Shown here: one piece after another, positions 1 to 7,659 of the stretch | Position numbering within the stretch: position 1 is the stretch's first letter | How the letters are laid out: every line of letters begins with the position of its first letter | Assembly (NCBI GenBank): GCA_001798605.1 | Contig: MGST01000048.1 | Coordinates: 1-35,802 of the forward strand | Direction of reading: 5' to 3' | DNA from: Deltaproteobacteria bacterium RIFOXYA12_FULL_58_15 | Lineage (GTDB): Bacteria > Myxococcota > XYA12-FULL-58-9 | Length of the DNA: 35,802 bases | Notes under the pieces: model-generated | The model's input: the letters and a program-made list of their open reading frames with translations, nothing else | Databases searched by the model: none | Told to the model about the DNA's origin: nothing | Program-made: the position numbers and the translations under genes

Positions 1-138
1 CATTGCAGCCTCCCTATACTGAACACCATATCAGTACCGGCTGACTGTTTGTGCGCTTTCCGGATAAGACATTGCAGCCTCCCTATACTGAACACCATAT
101 CAGTACCGGCTGACTGTTTGTGCGCTTTCCGGATAAGA
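1..138. repeat. 69-bp direct tandem repeat, two copies
   Basis: Bases 1-69 and 70-138 are the same 69-bp sequence, with no mismatch seen. The first copy begins exactly at the window edge, so more copies may lie upstream. The unit begins CATTGCAGCC and ends GGATAAGA. It holds no convincing ORF. It sits directly before the calpain-like gene, so it may be a leader or promoter duplication, an intergenic minisatellite, or an assembly artefact at a contig end. Confidence 0.9.
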
Positions 139-162
139 AGGAATGTCCTCATTCTTATCCGG
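129..162. other. 11-bp inverted repeat (hairpin) before the protease gene
   Basis: CCGGATAAGAA (129-139) and TTCTTATCCGG (152-162) are perfect reverse complements separated by 12 bases. The loop itself holds a GGA/TCC mini-stem. The left arm uses the last bases of the second 69-bp repeat copy, so only that copy has a partner. There is no T-run, so this is not a classic terminator. It could be an operator or an RNA hairpin in the 5' leader of the gene starting at 201. Confidence 0.6.
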
Positions 163-200
163 CTGGGATTCGCGCACCAACCACGAATTTCATTCGATAA

Positions 201-1592
201 ATGAAGACAGAACAGCCGCAGGATTGGTTCCTTGGCGATTGCTTTTCCACAGTCTGCACGGGCGTGATTGAGATGACGTTTGAACTGAACGGCCTGAGTG
301 CAAATTCCAACGGCGTCATCTCGGACGAGGCCAAGGGGGCCGACGACCAAGAAGGTGCCAAGGTCAAAGAGAACTCGGGAAAGAAAGAAAAGACCGAGAA
401 AGCCAAGAAGAAGCCGCTCTTTGGCAATGATGGTGAAGATGTCAGCTTCATAACTCCCATTGCCAGCAGGAAGTTTGCGTTCGAGACGGGACGGACGCAT
501 TTTCGCGAGCCCATGGAGGGCGTTCTGCGCAAACCCGGCGTGCCCATCCTCAACGACGATGGCACCCTCAATGCCGCAGGCTGTCTTCAGGCGAGTGACT
601 TTGTCCAGGATCTCGCCAACTGCTACTTCATTTCGACCTTGCATGCGATTGCCGAGAGTCATCCTGGTTGGCTCGAAAGCATGGTCCAAGATCATGGCGA
701 CGGCACCTACACGGTTGACTTCAGCGTTCGCGTGCCACTGCTCAGCCGGTTCTTCGGTGGCGTCAACCACAGTGAGACCGTCAACGCGAGCTTCCCCGGC
801 TCAACAGTGAAATCCAAGATCGACAGCCACCTGTTGGCGCAAATTATCGAGAAGGCCTATGCCCGGTGGATGGGGAGCTATGACGAACTCGAATGGGGGA
901 TTCCGTATTTCAGCATGACCCACATCACCGGGGCCCGCTCGACCTTCATCTTCGTGCACAAGAAACGAGAGGAGGCCCTCTATCGGCAGATCCAACATGG
1001 AATCGAGCGCGGCTTTCCCATGGTGGCCGGCACTCTCGATATCCTCGACTATCCAGGCATCGTCGATCTCATCGAGAAGCGTGCGATCAAGATCAACGCA
1101 AGGCGCACCGAAGATGGCGATGAAGAAATCCCCACCGATTGCAGGCACGACAAAGACTTTGATCCCAAAGGGTTGGTGGCCAATTTTCTCCACAGCATCG
1201 CGTCGGACGCCAACCGCATCAAAGACCAACATTGTTTTTCCGTGGTGGCTGTCAACGAGATCGAAGAGGACGGCGAGCTGAAGCGAACCATCACCCTGAG
1301 AAATCCCCGCTTTCCATCGGACAGCGATCTGGTCACCTTGACCTTCGCCGATTTCCAGAAGCAATTCTTCCACCTAACCATCAATCACGCCAAGGACAAC
1401 CTGCGACGAGAAGCTGTACGCACGCTAAGACGCACCGAGCGCGAGCAGGACAAGCAGAATTCCAAGGACTTGAACGTTGCATCGCCGCGGACCTTCTCGA
1501 CAGAAACAAAGCAAGCGCACGAAGAGCCAAAGCGCAAAAGCATCAAGCGTGTCCAAATGACCCATGCCGAGTTGGAGAAGACAGCCACCTGA
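201..1592 (+). CDS. Calpain-like cysteine protease (peptidase family C2)
   Basis: A 463-aa predicted cysteine protease of the calpain fold. Three papain-like catalytic positions can be placed: Cys141 in 'QDLANCYFISTLHAI', His344 in 'DQHCFSVVAV', and Asn368 in 'TLRNPRFP'. The calpain subdomain motif 'EKAYARWMGSYDELEWG' lies at about 217-233. Residues 45-72 are a charged Lys/Glu-rich stretch, and the tail beyond about 395 is also highly charged. No signal peptide, TM segment or EF-hand was seen, so a cytoplasmic location or non-classical export is inferred. The start at 201 has no clear Shine-Dalgarno; ATG 273 is an alternative that keeps the whole protease domain. The helix beginning at Cys is 'NC' rather than the usual 'DC'. 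The family is certain enough from the three motifs in order, but the substrate is unknown. It converges with the fused glycyl radical gene. Confidence 0.82.
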   Translation: MKTEQPQDWFLGDCFSTVCTGVIEMTFELNGLSANSNGVISDEAKGADDQEGAKVKENSGKKEKTEKAKKKPLFGNDGEDVSFITPIASRKFAFETGRTHFREPMEGVLRKPGVPILNDDGTLNAAGCLQASDFVQDLANCYFISTLHAIAESHPGWLESMVQDHGDGTYTVDFSVRVPLLSRFFGGVNHSETVNASFPGSTVKSKIDSHLLAQIIEKAYARWMGSYDELEWGIPYFSMTHITGARSTFIFVHKKREEALYRQIQHGIERGFPMVAGTLDILDYPGIVDLIEKRAIKINARRTEDGDEEIPTDCRHDKDFDPKGLVANFLHSIASDANRIKDQHCFSVVAVNEIEEDGELKRTITLRNPRFPSDSDLVTLTFADFQKQFFHLTINHAKDNLRREAVRTLRRTEREQDKQNSKDLNVASPRTFSTETKQAHEEPKRKSIKRVQMTHAELEKTAT

Positions 1593-1779
1593 AACCTGTC
1601 GTGTTGTGATCTTTGTTCCTGACACTTCCGTCGATGCATTGCGAGAAGGTGAAGAGATGCAGGTTGTGGGGCGGATCGATATGGTAAGGGTCGACATAGA
1701 GCATGCCATGGCCCACGGCGACGTCTCCGGAGAAATTGGCGGTGCGACTGCCAAAGACGAGACTACGGGAAATGCTCAC
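1543..1779 (-). CDS. Possible small ORF in the convergent gap, 78 aa, doubtful
   Basis: This GTG-initiated frame has an AAGGGAG sequence just upstream and mostly G or C in third codon positions, as expected for coding in this genome. It overlaps the last 50 bases of the protease gene on the other strand. The predicted peptide ('FSGDVAVGHGMLYVDPYHID...') matches no family I recognise and has no signal or TM segment. It may be a real small gene, a gene remnant, or chance. I favour remnant or chance. Confidence 0.2.
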   Translation of the reverse strand: MSISRSLVFGSRTANFSGDVAVGHGMLYVDPYHIDPPHNLHLFTFSQCIDGSVRNKDHNTTGFRWLSSPTRHGSFGHA

Positions 1780-1901
1780 CGCGCTCCCTTGGGATGTGAA
1801 ACGTCACACCACAAGTCTCAGAAGAAGCGGTAGACGGAGGTACAATCCCCGCTGCTGTCCGCGAAGGTGCAGGTCGCCCACACGTTCTCACGTGCGGGAA
1901 C
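1593..1901. other. Convergent gap between protease and fused GRE gene
   Basis: About 310 bases between two convergent stops. It contains most of the doubtful 78-aa minus-strand ORF. After the TAG stop of the fused glycyl radical gene, the same frame stays open for 27 more codons to a TGA at about 1832. No hairpin followed by a T-run was found for either gene. Confidence 0.5.
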
Positions 1902-4900
1902 CTAGGAATAGCAGGTCCGGTCGATGATAACTCTCTTGAGGCCGTCGGAGAGGTCATTGAAGTAGGCGCAATACCCGGCGACGCGGACCAGCAGGTACGG
2001 GTGCTTCTCGGGGTGCTGATACGCATCCAGCAACATCTCCCGACTGATGACGTTGGGCTGGAACTGCATGCCGCCCTTGGCGAAGTAGGCCCTGACAATG
2101 CCCGCAAGGTTTTTCACTCCGTCTGCCCCCTGGAAGAGGGCGGAGTCGATGGTGAAGGTGACAGTGGTGCCATTGGGAGCGAAGGACCGGAAATCGACCC
2201 CGGTCACGGAGTTCAGGGACGAGAGCAGATCGGCCTGCTTCATGCCGAAGTGGGGCGTGAGGCTGTTGGCCAAGGGGACACCGCGCAGCCTCCCCGACGG
2301 CAGGGACGGGGTCTGCAAACCGTACATGATGTTGGCGTTCAGGGCATAGTACCCTGCGGCGTAGATGCCCTCGCGGGGGCAGTTCTCCACCGCGTTCAGG
2401 GCGTTCACGTAGATCTGCAGCGTCCGGTTCATCCACTCCTGGGGTTCTCGGGACGCGTCGTTGCCGAACTTCGGCACTGCGAGGAGCTCCGCCCGGATCT
2501 GCTGGTTTCGCACGCCCGCGAAATCTTGCTCCATCGCCCCAAGGACCTCCTCGATGGTGTAGCGCCGCTTGTTGAAGACGACCTCATCCAGCGCATGAAG
2601 TGACTCGGCGACGTCGGTGATCCCAACTGCCTGGACGCCGCTGCTGTTGAGCATCGTGCCACCCTCGTAGACATCCTTGCCGCTCTCGATGCAACCGGTG
2701 AAGAGCGATGAGGCCAACGGCGTGGTGAAGTGCTCGCGCAACACCTGTTCGATCCGCTGATGGTCGGCGAGCACAGAGGCCGCCAGTCGGTTCAGACGCG
2801 CCTGGTAACGGTCGAGCAAATCCGCCATCGTCACCGGCGGATTGTAGGCGGGGGCGCTCCGCCTCTTTTTGGACAGCTCGCGGGCCCGCCGGTACGCCCT
2901 CGACACGAACCCGGAGACGCGGTCGTCGCCACTGCAGTAGTACTCGACACACCTCGTCAGGAGCTTCTCGACCTGATCGACGAAACCCAAGTTCCAAAGG
3001 TCGTGCTCCTCGCCCTTCAAGGCCTGCAGCAGGGGAAGGACCACGTTCATGTTGGCGCAGTCCGTGTTGCCGAAGTGGTCGTCCGACGCGTTGGGCTCCA
3101 CGCATCCGACTATGGCGTAGTTTCTCGCGTCCTCCGGGGTCGTCGGATAGTGCCGCTGCAACATGTCGATGTAGACGTCGTCGTTGTACAAGGCGGGCAT
3201 TGGCGCCCCGTTGAGGTACACCTCGGCAAGACGCTCGACGTACTCGGGCGAGCTGTCCTTGTGGATCCGCGCTGTCATGTTGACGGCCAGGGGCTGCAGC
3301 TCACATACGTCCAGCAGCATGTAGGTCACGTCGTTGGTGGCGTCTCGGCCGTCCTTCCCGAGGCCCCCCGCCGTTACTGTCTGGTCCGTGGACTGGGTCT
3401 CGAAGAGCCTGCCGATTCTCAAGATGCTGTCGCCGTCGCTCACCAGGATGGCCTCATCCATCTTGAGGATGAAGAGCGCGAGCAACTCTGCCGCCTTCTC
3501 GTAGGTGAGGGTCCCCGACGCTTTGTCCTGTGCGTAGTAGGGATACAGAATCTGGTCCAGCCTTCCGAGGGACACAGCGTTCTCGTAGGACTCGATGCAG
3601 AGCGCAATCTGCAAGAAGAGCATGCTCTGCAGCGCCTCGTGAAAGGTCCGCGCCGGGTATTTCGGCACCCACGCGCAGACCGCGGCGCTGTCCTCCAGCT
3701 CTTGTCGCCGTGTGGGGTTCGGCTCGCTCGCAGCCAGGCACGCAAGATGGTCCGAGTACCTCTCTGCGAAGACCTCGAGGCCCTCCAGGGCGATGATGGC
3801 ACCACGGTAGAAGTCCTGACCGTTCTCGGGCCTCGCGCGCTTCGCAGTCCGGATCTCCGCAATCATGCCAGTGGTTCCGAGCTGGAGGAGACGCTCGAAG
3901 TTCACAACGAAGTGCGCGATCGCCGCCAGGTTGTTGTTGAACCCGACCTTCATCTCGGCGCAGCGTGCAAGCGCAAGCATAAGGTCCTTGGGTGTCGGGT
4001 ACACCTTCGTCAGCAGGCAGTGCTTCGCCCAGAATGGAAAGATCTCGGAGTAGAAAGCGAGCTTGTCTTTGAAGGAACACTTGAACGACACCGGCGTCTG
4101 CCGATCGATCTGGTGAAGCAGCGAGATCAAGAGGACACCGAAGTGTTCCTCCCATACCTGGCAACCCACCCGCTTCGCCGTGAAGTTGCCGACAAGCAGC
4201 TCGTGCGGATAGACGATGGCTTCTTTGTGCGCGAGCACGTATGCGAGGCGCTCCGCCCGATGGATGGGCGTCGGCTTCGCGAATCCGTGCTTGCGATAGT
4301 ACCTGGTCTTCAGTCGCGACGCCTCGAAGCAGAGGTGATAGTCGCTCTGCCGGATGGCATCCCGGATGTCGTAGACACGCCGGGTGAAAACCACATGGTG
4401 GCGGCGCGAGTCCAGCTCGACGCAATCCGCCGTAATGCCAAGGGCTTTGAACCGCGCTATCCCGGCCCTGACCGCCTCGAGGCTCTGCGCAGGGGTAATG
4501 CGCAGCGAAGAGCGAGAGCGACCCAGACGTCGAGCCTTGTCCTCATGCATGCTGTGGTACTTCAGCAACTCGATCGAATGACAGTCGAGCGCGCGCAGGA
4601 TTTCCGCTGCGGCTCGGATGGAGGGGTCGGAATCGTTGTACCCCGGTACGATCACCATGCGGAATCGGAGGTTTGCCTTCAGCGTGACGAGGCGCTCGAG
4701 GTTGCTCCGGATCAACGTGCCGTCCTGCTTGGTGAGTTCCCGGTGCAGTGCGTCGTCACCGACAACTTTGAGGTCGACCAAGAAGAGGTCCACGTACGGC
4801 GCGACCTTGGCGACGGTGCACTCCGGGGCGTGCAGGGAGGTCTCTACCGCTATGTGGAGGTCCTTTGCCTTCAACGCCCGCAGCAGACGCACCAGACTCC

Positions 4901-5246
4901 GGGGGTCTTGGGTGAGGGGCTCACCGCCGCTTAGGGTGACGCCCCCACCGGTACTCCGGTAGTAATCCCGATCCCGCGCCACCACTTCCAAGATCTCTTC
5001 GATCGAATCGCCTTGCTCGGCCGCGGATGTTGTCTTGTTCTCCAACGCCTCGGGGTTCTGACACCATAGGCACCTCAAGTTGCATCCCCGGAAGAAGATG
5101 GTGGTACGAACTCCAGGGCCGTCGTGTACACAAGTGCGCTGGATCTTCAGCACTCTGAGCCGATCAGACGACCGGGGTTGAGTCTGGCGGCTCCCGAGCT
5201 CAGGTCCTCGCTCTGTTGCCGGTGATGGCGCGGGCGCGGTAACCAT
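1902..5246 (-). CDS. Fusion of radical-SAM GRE activase and glycyl radical enzyme
   Basis: One 1114-aa ORF joins two normally separate proteins. Residues about 30-280 are a glycyl-radical-enzyme activase: the 4Fe-4S radical SAM motif CxxxCxxC at Cys55/59/62 and 'GGGVTLSGGEP' near 100-110; the extra ferredoxin insert of many activases is absent. Residues about 290-1114 are a full-length glycyl radical enzyme: thiyl-radical Cys715 and Glu717 in 'GCVEP', 'MPALYND' near 683, and the glycyl radical loop 'VRVAGY' with Gly1091, 24 residues from the end. 'GCVEP' points to the dehydratase/lyase branch (glycerol, choline, propanediol type) rather than pyruvate formate-lyase, which has adjacent Cys-Cys; the substrate is not assigned. 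ATG 5246 is chosen over ATG 5378 because GAGGGA precedes it and a promoter/palindrome lies between the two. No microcompartment, aldehyde dehydrogenase or transporter gene is adjacent. Such enzymes are oxygen-sensitive, implying anaerobic use. Confidence 0.9.
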   Translation of the reverse strand: MVTAPAPSPATERGPELGSRQTQPRSSDRLRVLKIQRTCVHDGPGVRTTIFFRGCNLRCLWCQNPEALENKTTSAAEQGDSIEEILEVVARDRDYYRSTGGGVTLSGGEPLTQDPRSLVRLLRALKAKDLHIAVETSLHAPECTVAKVAPYVDLFLVDLKVVGDDALHRELTKQDGTLIRSNLERLVTLKANLRFRMVIVPGYNDSDPSIRAAAEILRALDCHSIELLKYHSMHEDKARRLGRSRSSLRITPAQSLEAVRAGIARFKALGITADCVELDSRRHHVVFTRRVYDIRDAIRQSDYHLCFEASRLKTRYYRKHGFAKPTPIHRAERLAYVLAHKEAIVYPHELLVGNFTAKRVGCQVWEEHFGVLLISLLHQIDRQTPVSFKCSFKDKLAFYSEIFPFWAKHCLLTKVYPTPKDLMLALARCAEMKVGFNNNLAAIAHFVVNFERLLQLGTTGMIAEIRTAKRARPENGQDFYRGAIIALEGLEVFAERYSDHLACLAASEPNPTRRQELEDSAAVCAWVPKYPARTFHEALQSMLFLQIALCIESYENAVSLGRLDQILYPYYAQDKASGTLTYEKAAELLALFILKMDEAILVSDGDSILRIGRLFETQSTDQTVTAGGLGKDGRDATNDVTYMLLDVCELQPLAVNMTARIHKDSSPEYVERLAEVYLNGAPMPALYNDDVYIDMLQRHYPTTPEDARNYAIVGCVEPNASDDHFGNTDCANMNVVLPLLQALKGEEHDLWNLGFVDQVEKLLTRCVEYYCSGDDRVSGFVSRAYRRARELSKKRRSAPAYNPPVTMADLLDRYQARLNRLAASVLADHQRIEQVLREHFTTPLASSLFTGCIESGKDVYEGGTMLNSSGVQAVGITDVAESLHALDEVVFNKRRYTIEEVLGAMEQDFAGVRNQQIRAELLAVPKFGNDASREPQEWMNRTLQIYVNALNAVENCPREGIYAAGYYALNANIMYGLQTPSLPSGRLRGVPLANSLTPHFGMKQADLLSSLNSVTGVDFRSFAPNGTTVTFTIDSALFQGADGVKNLAGIVRAYFAKGGMQFQPNVISREMLLDAYQHPEKHPYLLVRVAGYCAYFNDLSDGLKRVIIDRTCYS

Positions 5247-5273
5247 GTGTTCCCTCGTTTCTGCGCGTGGCCT

Positions 5274-5296
5274 AACATGTACTTGAAGTACATGTT
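5274..5296. promoter_or_regulatory. Perfect 23-bp palindromic operator candidate
   Basis: AACATGTACTT, a central G, then AAGTACATGTT form a perfect 11+1+11 inverted repeat. It ends 28 bases before the chosen ATG of the fused glycyl radical gene and covers the position of its -10 box. Size and symmetry fit a dimeric repressor site such as those of TetR-family proteins; this is inference, and no such regulator is encoded in the window. Confidence 0.75.
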
Positions 5297-5311
5297 GTTG
5301 GCGATTGTCAA
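5283..5311 (-). promoter_or_regulatory. Promoter of fused GRE gene: consensus -35, -10 inside palindrome
   Basis: Read on the minus strand, a consensus TTGACA (5306-5311) lies 17 bases before the 5283-5288 hexamer (CTTCAA), which is a poor -10. The -10 position is inside the 23-bp palindrome, so a bound repressor would block RNA polymerase. A weak -10 with a perfect -35 may also suit activation. Confidence 0.5.
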
Positions 5312-5388
5312 TCACGCTCCATGTCCGCAATCCATCACCACCTGAACGTTCCGCTCTCAACCCTCCCTTCGGTAACATCTATTGCGAC

Positions 5389-5400
5389 GCAACGCGTTGC
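5389..5400. other. 12-bp perfect palindrome downstream of CNNM-like gene
   Basis: GCAACGCGTTGC is its own reverse complement and lies 12 bases after the stop of the CNNM-like gene. There is no T-run. It could be a short stem at the 3' end of that transcript or simply chance. Confidence 0.3.
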
Positions 5401-5411
5401 CGCGAGCCGCT

Positions 5412-6467
5412 TCATTTCAGTTTGGCGACATCTATGTCGAGCGTCTTCGCCCGCTTGCGCCACTGCTCACGCGCCAGCTCCTGCATGTCGCGCACTTCAT
5501 CCGCCTCGTCGACGATCTCGAGACCGAGCAATGTCTCGATCACATCCTCCATGCTGACGATGCCATCGGTACCACCCCACTCGTCGACGACGAGCGCAAG
5601 ATGCTCCCGGGCGTCGAGGAGCGCATCGAAAAGGTGAGGCACCGACATGAGGTTTGGCACAATGATCAGGTTCCGCTTGATCTCGGACAGACGCAGAGAG
5701 AGCCGGTCCTCACTCGCCTGCAGCAGAACCTCGTCTTTCAGCACGTATCCCTTGATGTCGTCGATGTTCTCTTCGTACACCGGGATGCGAGAGAAACGCG
5801 TGCTGTCCTCTTCCCCGAGCATCTCCTCGATCGTGAGACGTTGCGGCAGTGCATACATCACCGTGCGTGGCGTCATGATGTCCGACACGTGAAGAGTACG
5901 AAAGCGCAATAGACTCTTCAGGATGCGGATCTCTGACTTACCCATGGTGCCCTCGCGCAGACCTATCTCGGCGAGCGCTGCCAGCTCATCACGGTGAAAC
6001 ACCGGCTCTGCTTTGCCACCGGAGAACAGTGCGCCCAGCAATCTCGCCAGGGCCACCAGCGGCCAGAGTAGGACAATGACAGGCCTCAGGACCCGGGCGA
6101 CTACGGGCCCGAGCTCGCGCCAATAGCGCACACCAAGACTCTTTGGGATGATCTCAGAGAGCAGGAGGATGAGCAGGGTGAGGACGGCGGAGAACAACCC
6201 CACGTACGCGTCTCCATATACATGCGTGGCCTGTGCGCCTGCTCCGGCCGCGCCGAATGTGTGCGCCATCGTGTTGAGACTCAGAATAGCCGCGAGGGGG
6301 CGATCCACGTCGGTCCTCAACTGACGCAGCTGCAGGCCTATCGCCGGAGCCTTCTCTTCCCACACCGCGATGTAGGCGGGAGTGATGCTGAGCAAAACCG
6401 CCTCCATCAGGGAGCAGGCAAATGAGACGCCAAGGGCCAGCAGAACGTAGACAATGAGCAGTGTCAT
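5412..6467 (-). CDS. CNNM/CorC-like membrane protein: DUF21 plus CBS pair
   Basis: A 351-aa integral membrane protein. Residues about 1-150 form the DUF21/CNNM membrane domain with several hydrophobic helices and the typical 'LLLSEIIPKSLG' stretch near 100-111. Residues about 190-320 form two CBS domains ('VSDIMTPRTVMYALP' and 'LALVVDEWGGTDGIVSMEDVIE'-type segments). Relatives in this family transport or regulate Mg2+ or Co2+, or are annotated as hemolysin-like. The protein stops soon after the second CBS domain, so it lacks the C-terminal CorC_HlyC domain of longer members. A GAGGA lies about 10 bases before ATG 6467. It runs in the same direction as the fused GRE gene, but the latter has its own promoter. 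The exact ion is not known. Confidence 0.85.
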   Translation of the reverse strand: MTLLIVYVLLALGVSFACSLMEAVLLSITPAYIAVWEEKAPAIGLQLRQLRTDVDRPLAAILSLNTMAHTFGAAGAGAQATHVYGDAYVGLFSAVLTLLILLLSEIIPKSLGVRYWRELGPVVARVLRPVIVLLWPLVALARLLGALFSGGKAEPVFHRDELAALAEIGLREGTMGKSEIRILKSLLRFRTLHVSDIMTPRTVMYALPQRLTIEEMLGEEDSTRFSRIPVYEENIDDIKGYVLKDEVLLQASEDRLSLRLSEIKRNLIIVPNLMSVPHLFDALLDAREHLALVVDEWGGTDGIVSMEDVIETLLGLEIVDEADEVRDMQELAREQWRKRAKTLDIDVAKLK

Positions 6468-6527
6468 TCGAGTGGAATCCTCGACCAGTGAAAACGACCA
6501 TGCCAGAGTCGATCGCAGCGCATCGGT

Positions 6528-7577
6528 TCATTGCTCGTACGCACCTATGTCAGGAGCATCTCCTTGGGGAATAGACGTCCCATCATAATCTTTCGGTATT
6601 CCCACATCAACGCCATGATTGATGCCATCACTGCCTGGCTGCAGATGGAAATCCAAAGCTGCGGGGGAAGGCGGCACACGCAGAGCGATGTCAGCAACGA
6701 CGGGCATATGGTCGGAAACCTGCACATTGAGGATCCAGAGCGAGCGAATCTCGAGCTGTGGGCTCACCAAAATCCAATCGAGCCTGTGGCGTGGTCCGTC
6801 CGCCGGAAACGTGGGCACATCGAGGGTTGCTTGGTCCGTGCTCAAGCCGGTGCGTTGGGCGAAATCCCGCACGCAGTCGGCTGCACCCCACTCACAGTTG
6901 AAGTCGCCCATGACGACAAAGGGGCCCTCGCGTGTCGCGAGGGCCTTTTCGAGCATGCGCAGCTGTCTTGCTCGGGCGCTACCGCTCGCAAAATCGAGAT
7001 GGACAGACACGACGTCGACAGCAATGTGGTCAAATACCTTGGGTTCGATGGTCGCCACGACGAATCCTTTGTTGTCGCGAAATGAGGTTTCAAAGCGTTG
7101 CGAGGTCTCATGTCGCATCGTCTCTCGGCTGAGCAGACCTGTGCCGTAATCTAGATGCACCGGTCCCCAACCCTTGCCATGGCTGCCCCGAAAGAATTGT
7201 TGAAGACCGGCTGCGGTTGAGAGTGTCGATGCATGATCGAAGCGCCCGCTCCAATCGGATACACCATCGAACTCCTGAAGGCCCACCACATCGGGACGTG
7301 CAGCCTCAATGACGCCGGCAATGCCATCGAGATTGCCACGAATCGCGTCACTCGCGAGTAGGGCCTGGTGAAAGGCCAGGCCCCGGCTGTGCGCAACATT
7401 TAGGCTCATGACCCGCAATGAATCATCGGCGGCTGTGTCGAGCACCGGCGGTGTCGCATGTGCATCGACGATGGCTGCGACCGGCCCGGCGTTCGCCAAC
7501 GATTGCACCAGCGGCCCAATCGCCCATCCAAGCCCCAATACACCAAAACAGATGCCGGCAATCTTCACTCCCACCAT
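6528..7577 (-). CDS. Endonuclease/exonuclease/phosphatase-fold protein with beta-helix-type tail
   Basis: A 349-aa protein with an N-terminal hydrophobic segment (about 5-28), an uncleaved anchor or signal peptide, so the enzyme domain is likely outside the inner membrane. The EEP (DNase I-like) fold is shown by Asn60 ('MSLN'), Glu102 ('LQEFDG'), His193 ('SVHLDF'), Asp225/Asn227 ('MGDFN'), Asp267 ('HRLDWIL') and Asp289-His290 ('SDHMPV'); the metal and catalytic set looks intact. Substrate could be nucleic acid, a phosphoester or a sphingolipid. The last 45 residues ('DFHLQPGS...', ending 'APDIGAYEQ') resemble the end of secreted right-handed beta-helix proteins, not any EEP enzyme, so this may be a domain shuffle. 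A strong AGGAGGT (7586-7592) sets ATG 7577. Confidence 0.83.
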   Translation of the reverse strand: MVGVKIAGICFGVLGLGWAIGPLVQSLANAGPVAAIVDAHATPPVLDTAADDSLRVMSLNVAHSRGLAFHQALLASDAIRGNLDGIAGVIEAARPDVVGLQEFDGVSDWSGRFDHASTLSTAAGLQQFFRGSHGKGWGPVHLDYGTGLLSRETMRHETSQRFETSFRDNKGFVVATIEPKVFDHIAVDVVSVHLDFASGSARARQLRMLEKALATREGPFVVMGDFNCEWGAADCVRDFAQRTGLSTDQATLDVPTFPADGPRHRLDWILVSPQLEIRSLWILNVQVSDHMPVVADIALRVPPSPAALDFHLQPGSDGINHGVDVGIPKDYDGTSIPQGDAPDIGAYEQ

Positions 7578-7659
7578 GTCGCCTCACCTCCTGCGTTGGG
7601 TAGACTGTTGTACCCCAACCACTGGGCATTTGTAGACGAGAACGCCGAACATGGGATGG

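Noticed and set aside
1833-1901. Readthrough frame after the GRE stop
   Set aside because: GRE proteins normally end about 20-25 residues after the radical Gly, as this one does at its TAG; the 27 further codons match nothing.
2730-4934. 734-codon open frame on the plus strand
   Set aside because: Exactly antisense to the fused GRE gene; the translation is Arg/Val/His-rich without domains. A by-product of GC-rich codon use.
5247-5378. Extended N-terminus of the fused GRE gene from ATG 5378
   Set aside because: It would place the promoter and 23-bp palindrome inside the coding region, and adds 44 residues without family similarity.
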